From Zeus faber (Eukaryota; Chordata; Actinopteri; Zeiformes; Zeidae): a stretch of 64,000 nucleotides of DNA. The notes under the pieces are model-generated. The model had not been told where the DNA came from. It saw only the letters and a list, made by a program, of their open reading frames with translations, and made no database searches. How positions within the stretch are numbered: the stretch's first letter is position 1; every line of letters starts with the position of its first letter. Location: NCBI GenBank assembly GCA_960531495.1, contig OY482854.1, forward strand, positions 13,162,621-13,226,620. Reading direction: 5' to 3'. Made by a program: the position numbers and the translations under genes. Below are positions 58,016 through 64,000 of the stretch, piece by piece.

Positions 58016-61000
58016 TAATCCACTTTAATCTTCATCTTTAAATCTTTGAATCTTTCGACCCCACACTCTTTGCCGTGTCGGGCCGTTTTTTAATCGCAGA
58101 TTCCAGTTTTCCCCCTGAAGAACCGGACCCCCTTCTCCTCCCTTTTCACTCCGTTCCGGACTCGTTACCCCGACTCCTTCATCACTTCCGCCCTTCTTCT
58201 CCGGTCTCCTGTGCCCATTATGCTCCGGTTCCAATGGTTCACCGATATCCCCGCCACACCTCCTCCTCCTCCTCTTGCGCCCCTTTACCCCCTTCGTCCT
58301 CCCCGTCGCCCATCGTGCGCCTCTCTGTCGACCTCCCACTCTCCTCCCGCCCCCAGCCCCCCGCCCCCCATCTCCTCCCGGTTCTCCGCAGAGCTGCGGG
58401 ACTCTCCATCACGGCGAGTTCAGGCATCTGTCGCGTCCAAGCGGCTCCTGCCGTGATTGATTCCGGGTCCCTCACCGTCGGACGTAATGACCAACTGTCG
58501 GCTGCTTTACTGCCTGCGCCGACTACCTCCTGATATCTGCTGTCAGCGGCGCTCCCAGAGGCTAAATCACTGGCCCCCAATCCCTGCGGTGGATGATCTA
58601 TCCCGTCTCGACGTAGGATTTATATACCTGTACCCACAGAGTCAGCTTGTAAGCTCCGCAATCACCGCGGAGGAGGAGAACCGGTTCAAGGATGGCTATT
58701 TCTGTTTGAGGGGCCCACGACAGTCAGGCGCCGTATATGTTTACGGACCTCGTGAGATCTCTTTCATGCTTGGGGTTTTTTTCCAATTAATGCGGGTGGG
58801 CCGTTTTCTCCGACTCAAACAAATAAACGTCCGTATGGATTTGCAATGGAGTCGCCGGTTTCGCCCCGGATCGGCGAGCGGCTTGCCAAACGGGTTTTGA
58901 AGAGGAGCGCTGAGGTCGCCTCCGTCGCGGAATGAAACGGGAAGTCTGGAGGCCTAACGCGAAGGAGAAGACAGACCTGGGTTTTTTCCCCTGAACGACT
59001 GAACGATAGATGCTCAGAGAGTGACTATTTGTTCAGCACGTCCTAATTGTGTGTAGGAAATGGTATCCGACCTGCGGAAAACGTAGTAACCACCAAAACA
59101 CATTTACCGCGAGTGTGAGCAAGCGTGGCGAGTTAATGACTCGTGCACCTGTTGATATCTTGGGGGAATAACAACGTGTGCTCTGGTTTTCAACATTTGA
59201 AACCTCCCGTTCGCCGTAGTTTCCTCAACTGTCCCCCCGAAAGTTTCGGCCAGATGAGCGTCGAGACGAGAGAAAACGAGCACAAACAGCGTCTCCAACA
59301 AACTGACAAAACAAATTAGGCCGACATAAACCAAGACATCAAAGTGAAAATCATTAGGCCCTCAGCCTGAGCCGGCAATTTAATTTTCAGCCGGCGTGGC
59401 GGAGTCTAATAGATCAGGTCTGCTGCTCAGGAGGGCAGATCCTGAATTGGGGGAAAAGAAAAACCAAAGCCCGGAGAAAAAAACAAAGCAAAATCAGCGT
59501 GACCCCCGAGTCATTAGATGATGAAAACCTGTTCGGGTCTCGTTCAAAGAAGAAGAAGAAGAAAGAGTCTCCTCTGAGCTGCTTGGGCGGCCCGCGGACC
59601 GAGCGGGGTTACGCCAGAAGAGTTTCAAACAGGAAGCCCGGGGACGGCAGGGGACCCGCGCCTTCCCCCCCGGCTAGACTCACCTGGTTGCCAGGCTTTG
59701 ATCCCGTGCCAGGTCCAGCGGCTCAGACTTCCTTTAAGTCTGAGTTTGGTAAAGGTCTGAGGACGGTTCACCTGGACCGTGTGCGTCTGTCTGTCCCGCT
59801 GCTTCCGTTCGGCGCTAGTCTGCTTTGCCCCGGTTTCTCTCTCTCTCTCTCTCTCTCTCTCCCTCCCTCTCCCTCTCCCTCCCCTGGCAGAGACAACAGG
59901 CGTCCAACAGCGGCGGCAGGCAGACGGCGTCTTTGAAAGGTTCCTCCGACCGTAACGCCTTTCATCTAGCGCGCCGCCCAGGCCCCGCTCCGACCGCGGG
60001 GTTCCGGGCTCCACCAGAAGGACGCTGCCGGAGGAGGGATGAGGGACGAGGGGCGAGGGGAGAGCGGAGCATCGGGGAGTGAGAGAGATGAGAGAGGAGG
60101 AAAGGAAACGGGGGAGAAGAGACGGAGGGGTGGGAGGGGTGGGTCGAGAGGAAGGGCGCTTTCCTCCAGGGAAAGCGGTGCCAGAAATTCGGTCAATGAA
60201 ATTCCACGATTCTCCAGCCACAATCCCATAAGGCGGGAAGAACATCTCCTCCACGTCCGCAACGCTGTCCTTCATTAAAACACGACGCTCGACCGTTAGA
60301 AAAACCCTACAGCCGAGGCAGGTTACCTTTATGAATTTACCGGTTAATTATGATGTATAGAAGCTAAAGAAGTTTGGAATAAAAATGGTGGTCCTCAGCA
60401 TATTCCCTTCAAGTTCATACGTCCTTCACTTTTTCTTTACGAGACTGAACCATTTTCAAATCAAACTGAGAGCCGCGCTTGTCCAAGTGAATATGTCCTC
60501 GCTGCGCCGGCGGAAAATTGTCCTTGATGCAGCCGCTTCTGTCCCAGTATTCATTCTTCATTCCCCATCTTTGATTATGTTTTCGACTTTTTTTATTTTT
60601 CTCCCCTCGCCGTGTTCACACGGCGTAGCGCGGGGGCACGGGACCTCAGAGGCAGAGCAAAATGATTCACGTCCATTCAGAAGGCGGAGAGTCGCTGTTG
60701 TCGAACCTTGGCAGCTTATTTTGCGCTATGCGTCGCGTCCGCGCGCCGCCACCGCCGCTCGGCCGCAGAGTTCCCTCTCGACGGGGAGAGAGACAAAGCG
60801 CCCCTTAAATCTGCGATGCGCCTCGACAGGAGGCCGGCAGGAAGGGGAGGAAAGAAAAAAAATGTTAACATTTTTTGGTGCACGTAAATGCCTCTCAACA
60901 ACCCGCCAACCCCTCCCGCCGCCAGCGCCACGCGCCCCCCGAAAAGTGCCTCTAGGTGAGGTACATAATCACTCAAAGGCTTCCATTGACAGCGCTTGTC

Positions 61001-62174
61001 TTTGGGCGTGAAGGGCTCCGAGCATGACAAATGGATTTTCTCTCCCGAGATCTGCGCGGCGCAGGTGCCCTCTCGGGGACGCTGCCGCGTCCGGGAACGC
61101 GAACGAGCTTCATCAGCCAGTCGGCACATGTAGCCCGTGTTGACAAAGCGCTATTTACCTCGGAAACAACCGGGGCCACTTGATTGTCTCCGCGAGGGGA
61201 ACGCGGCGCGAGAATGCCAATGCTCCTTTTAAAGCAGCGCGTGTTCAAGGCGTCGCAGAGACTGTCATTACGGGCCGGAGCAATGTTTGCCAATGTGGCG
61301 AGAACGGCTATTAAAGGAAGCCAAAGACCTCGGCCTCCTCTGCCTCCCTCGTCTCAAAGACTACGCACTAATTAGAAAAAAACAGATTGATCGTAGGGGG
61401 GACCGTGGAGGCCGTCCGGTTCACTTTCGAAAACACTGGGTTGAACAAACTCCAAAATAGCACACCGAGTAAACCAGGAGGCGTAGACGCGGAAAGAGAA
61501 TTCCTGGATGTACGGTGCGGGAGGTACGCTGGGAATTCCTCTGCAGCGCTTTGAAGTGGTCCTTTACCGTCAGTTCGTAAGAGGGAGGGAAGGCGTCCAC
61601 GCTCACCCGGGGCAGGGGGGGGCGTGCGCCGGGTGGGGGCCGGGCGTCGGGGCAGGCGTGAGGCTCTCCGGCTCTCCGGCCCCCCCCCCCTACCGCCCCG
61701 ACGGGGGCCCATTACTCGTCGGACGCTCCGTGAGCGGTCTGGGGTTTTTGGGGTGAGGTGGAAGGGAGGGCGGCGGCGACGGCTTCGCGACGCCAGGCGG
61801 CCATGACGAGGCGCCATCGCAGCTTCAGAAATCCACTTTGGGGCCTTTTCGGCGTGGAGCGGAGCCTTCCTCTCCAGATTCAAACCAGATTCAAATCGGT
61901 ACGTCTTCAAACTGGGAAGGGGGCGGGGGGACGGGACTCGGTGCACTCTGGTGTACCAGGATGGAATTGGAAAGGTGGTTGGTGGGGTGAGGGCGGTGAG
62001 GTACAGGCAGGGGAGGAGAAAATTGGAGGCAAAGGATCCTGCAGTGCAGCAGAGTGGAGTTAAAAATAGAGCGTGCAGAGGGAGGGGGAAAGAGGGATGG
62101 AGGCATACCTGTGGGCCTGGAGACAGCCTAGTTAGCGCCAAACAAGATGATGGACGATGAGTTAGCAGGATCTG
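58016..62174. other. CpG- and pyrimidine-rich unique region, no gene recognised
   Basis: 58.1-58.4 kb is C/T-rich. 59.6-61.4 kb holds several CpG-rich patches and CT/CCCT runs (59838-59885) or GGGA runs (60040-60150). Several frames of 100-300 codons exist on both strands, but they are Ser/Pro/Arg-rich, overlap each other and match no family I know. Confidence 0.4.
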
Positions 62175-62200
62175 GAGAGAGAGAGAGAGAGAGAGAGAGA
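62175..62200. repeat. (GA)n
   Basis: About 13 GA units. Confidence 0.93.
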
Positions 62201-62317
62201 TCAGAGACGTGAAGCATAACGAGAGGGGGAGATTGAAAAACAATAGAAGAGGAGGAAGTGAAAGGAAAGAAAAAAATAAGTCTGATTGGTGTGACAGCAC
62301 CGTGTTTAGGGCAAAGG

Positions 62318-62319
<2 letters not shown>

Positions 62320-62356
<37 letters not shown>
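62320..62356. repeat. (CA)n microsatellite
   Basis: About 18 CA units. Confidence 0.95.
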
Positions 62357-62358
<2 letters not shown>

Positions 62359-63909
62359 ATAATGGTGCCAGGGACCCCTGCAATGCACACCTGTTATCCT
62401 ACCTTTAAGCCTTTGAGCCACATAGAAGGACTTGACACAATGACGAAATTTAAAAATTCCCAATTGGGCGCTGAGGACTCCATATGTGGCTCATCGCATG
62501 GAACTGTGCGGTCAGTTAAAAAGCAGAATCTCAGTATTAAACTCTGGTTTTCAAATGCAACTCCCACCCAACAGCTCAGTCAGACCTCAGCAGTTCCTGC
62601 CTCCTCATTATGATTATTAACTCAGACTACACACACGCACAGGTGTTTCATTCACGTATTTTTTAAATGCATGAAAAATTAAAAACTGGCCACTAGATGT
62701 TGATTCAATGGAAGTCAATGGAAAAAGAAGAAACTTCTCACGAGAACCACAGAGTCAAAGGTCTGTACCTCAGCGTACCTCTACTAGCGGGTGTCTCCGT
62801 TGTAATTCGAAAAAAAAAATCACTGTTCCATAAAGGACTATTAAGGCTCATCACAGAGAGATATGTTTGAGGGCGTAGCCTCTATCTCTCGTTTGCATTC
62901 GGGCAAAGTGGGCGCGTCTCTCCCTTCCTCAGACTGCCCGTCACATGAAATGAAAATAGGAACACCGTATAATTAGCAGCTCCTAAAGCAGGGTACACGT
63001 GACAAGATAATCAAGCCCATTTTGGCCCCGATTCCCCCCTTTTCAGACAATCGTAAGCGATGCCCAGATTTTTTGATGCTTCCAAAGATCTTGGTGCCGG
63101 ATCATCCTGTGGTGTGAGGCATGTCAGGATTGCTTTTTTTTTTTTTTTTAACTTCCCCCATCCGCCTGGAAGTCCGTCCTGGCCGCACCGATCGCACCGT
63201 CCATGCTCACGCCCTCTCCATTTTCTCTTGGATTTTCTGTAAAAAAAATATAGTAGCGTAGCTACTTCTTCCGAAACGTCCTCCGCCCTGTCCGACTCGG
63301 GGCAACATTAGGGCTCTGGTTGTTGGCGATGTTGTAATGTCCGCCGCTGAATAGTTGCTCGCTGCTATAGGAACACAACTGTTAAATTCATCGTGATATG
63401 CATCATTATGTTTTGTGGTGATCTTGTAGACCTTGTAGCGTGGGCGGGGCATGGCAGGCATGCCACCACGACATCTAGACCAGCAGTCTTTTTGTCCTTT
63501 ATCGCGCCGTGTCACCGTGGTCAAAGCGATGGAGGTGAATCAGGCTGGAAGAGCTCGTTCATTGTCAATTTGGCGCTCATTATTTAACGCATTAACAAAT
63601 TAACGTGCGGTTTATAAGTGTGCGCGAACAACATAGTCGATAATAATGAGCAACGAGCGCGCCTGCCGCCGTTCTATCCTCCCTCTTCATTCCCTCCGTC
63701 CCTCCCTCTCTGTTCGGGGGCCCTTCGCGTCGATAGGACGTGATGTGCCGCGACGATGAGCTAATAAAGAGCCAATAAAGCGGGAAGAACGGCCCTGCCA
63801 GCGGGCTGTAAAACGGCTCAACACACCCTCCCTAAAATGCAAAGCAAGCCTCCGCCTCCTTTATCGAGGAGAGGAATATTAAACAGGAGAAGTAAAGGAG
63901 AGACCGATG

Positions 63910-63910
<1 letters not shown>
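62357..63910. other. Unique stretch, no gene seen
   Basis: Contains a poly-T run at 63137-63149. No gene recognised. Confidence 0.4.

Positions 63911-63958
<48 letters not shown>
63911..63958. repeat. (GA)n microsatellite
   Basis: About 24 GA units near the window end. Confidence 0.96.
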
Positions 63959-63959
<1 letters not shown>

Positions 63960-64000
63960 ATAACATTTTCGTTCCAGTGTCCATTTTGGGAGTACTTTTA

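Noticed and set aside
58457-58900. 147-codon + frame with few repeats
   Set aside because: No recognisable domain, no splice or promoter support, and overlapping frames on both strands of similar length.
60385-62390. Frames of 208 (+) and 340 (-) codons
   Set aside because: Composition is dominated by Ser/Pro/Arg from CpG and CT-rich DNA; they overlap in conflict and match no known family.

Overview
The window is vertebrate nuclear DNA, most likely from a teleost fish. It has split-gene structure, very dense dinucleotide microsatellites, fish-type non-LTR retrotransposon remnants, and tRNA-headed and hAT-like repeats. It contains no prokaryotic operons, CRISPR array, rRNA gene or free-standing tRNA gene. 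The species cannot be named from the sequence.

Only one protein-coding exon is well supported. It is the first coding exon of a MID2/TRIM1-like (Midline family) E3 ubiquitin ligase on the minus strand, with coding part 11515 down to 10688. It encodes an intact RING, B-box 1 and B-box 2 (276 codons). It ends at a clean splice donor in phase 0 and is preceded by a convincing branch point, C-rich tract and acceptor at about 11571. The linker between RING and B-box 1 is about 56 residues longer than in human MID1. Transcription runs towards coordinate 1, so 1-10687 is read as the following intron; no second coding exon was found there. The sequence from 11572 upward is 5' intron, upstream regulatory or intergenic DNA.

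Layout: 1-10 kb is intronic and repeat-rich, with compound CA arrays, a 33-bp minisatellite at 3399-4242, a broken L2-like LINE 3' end at 5208-6405, a CTAT/CTGT array and a degenerate CCAATACCCTAACACTGCAA array. 10.6-11.6 kb is the MID2-like exon. 11.6-37 kb is mostly unique sequence with CpG-dense patches (14.7-15.3 and 16.4-16.6 kb), several long foldback hairpins, a solo-LTR-like copy at 29883-30206 and G-rich or pyrimidine-rich arrays. 37-54 kb is repeat-dense: higher-order GA minisatellites, a CpG-rich patch at 41.5-42.1 kb, a 16-bp minisatellite at 42402-42848, a duplicated GA-unique-CA cassette (39.3-40.3 and 47.6-48.2 kb), tRNA-headed repeats, and a solo LTR with a 5-bp target duplication (53600-53999). 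54-64 kb is again mostly unique, with CpG-rich and pyrimidine-rich patches.

I found no new multi-gene system. The most informative observations are the expanded disordered linker in the MID2-like exon, the solo LTR pair in which one copy has grown a long poly-C/CA microsatellite, the duplicated GA/CA cassette, and a set of near-perfect hairpins, one of which pairs T-box-like half-sites.
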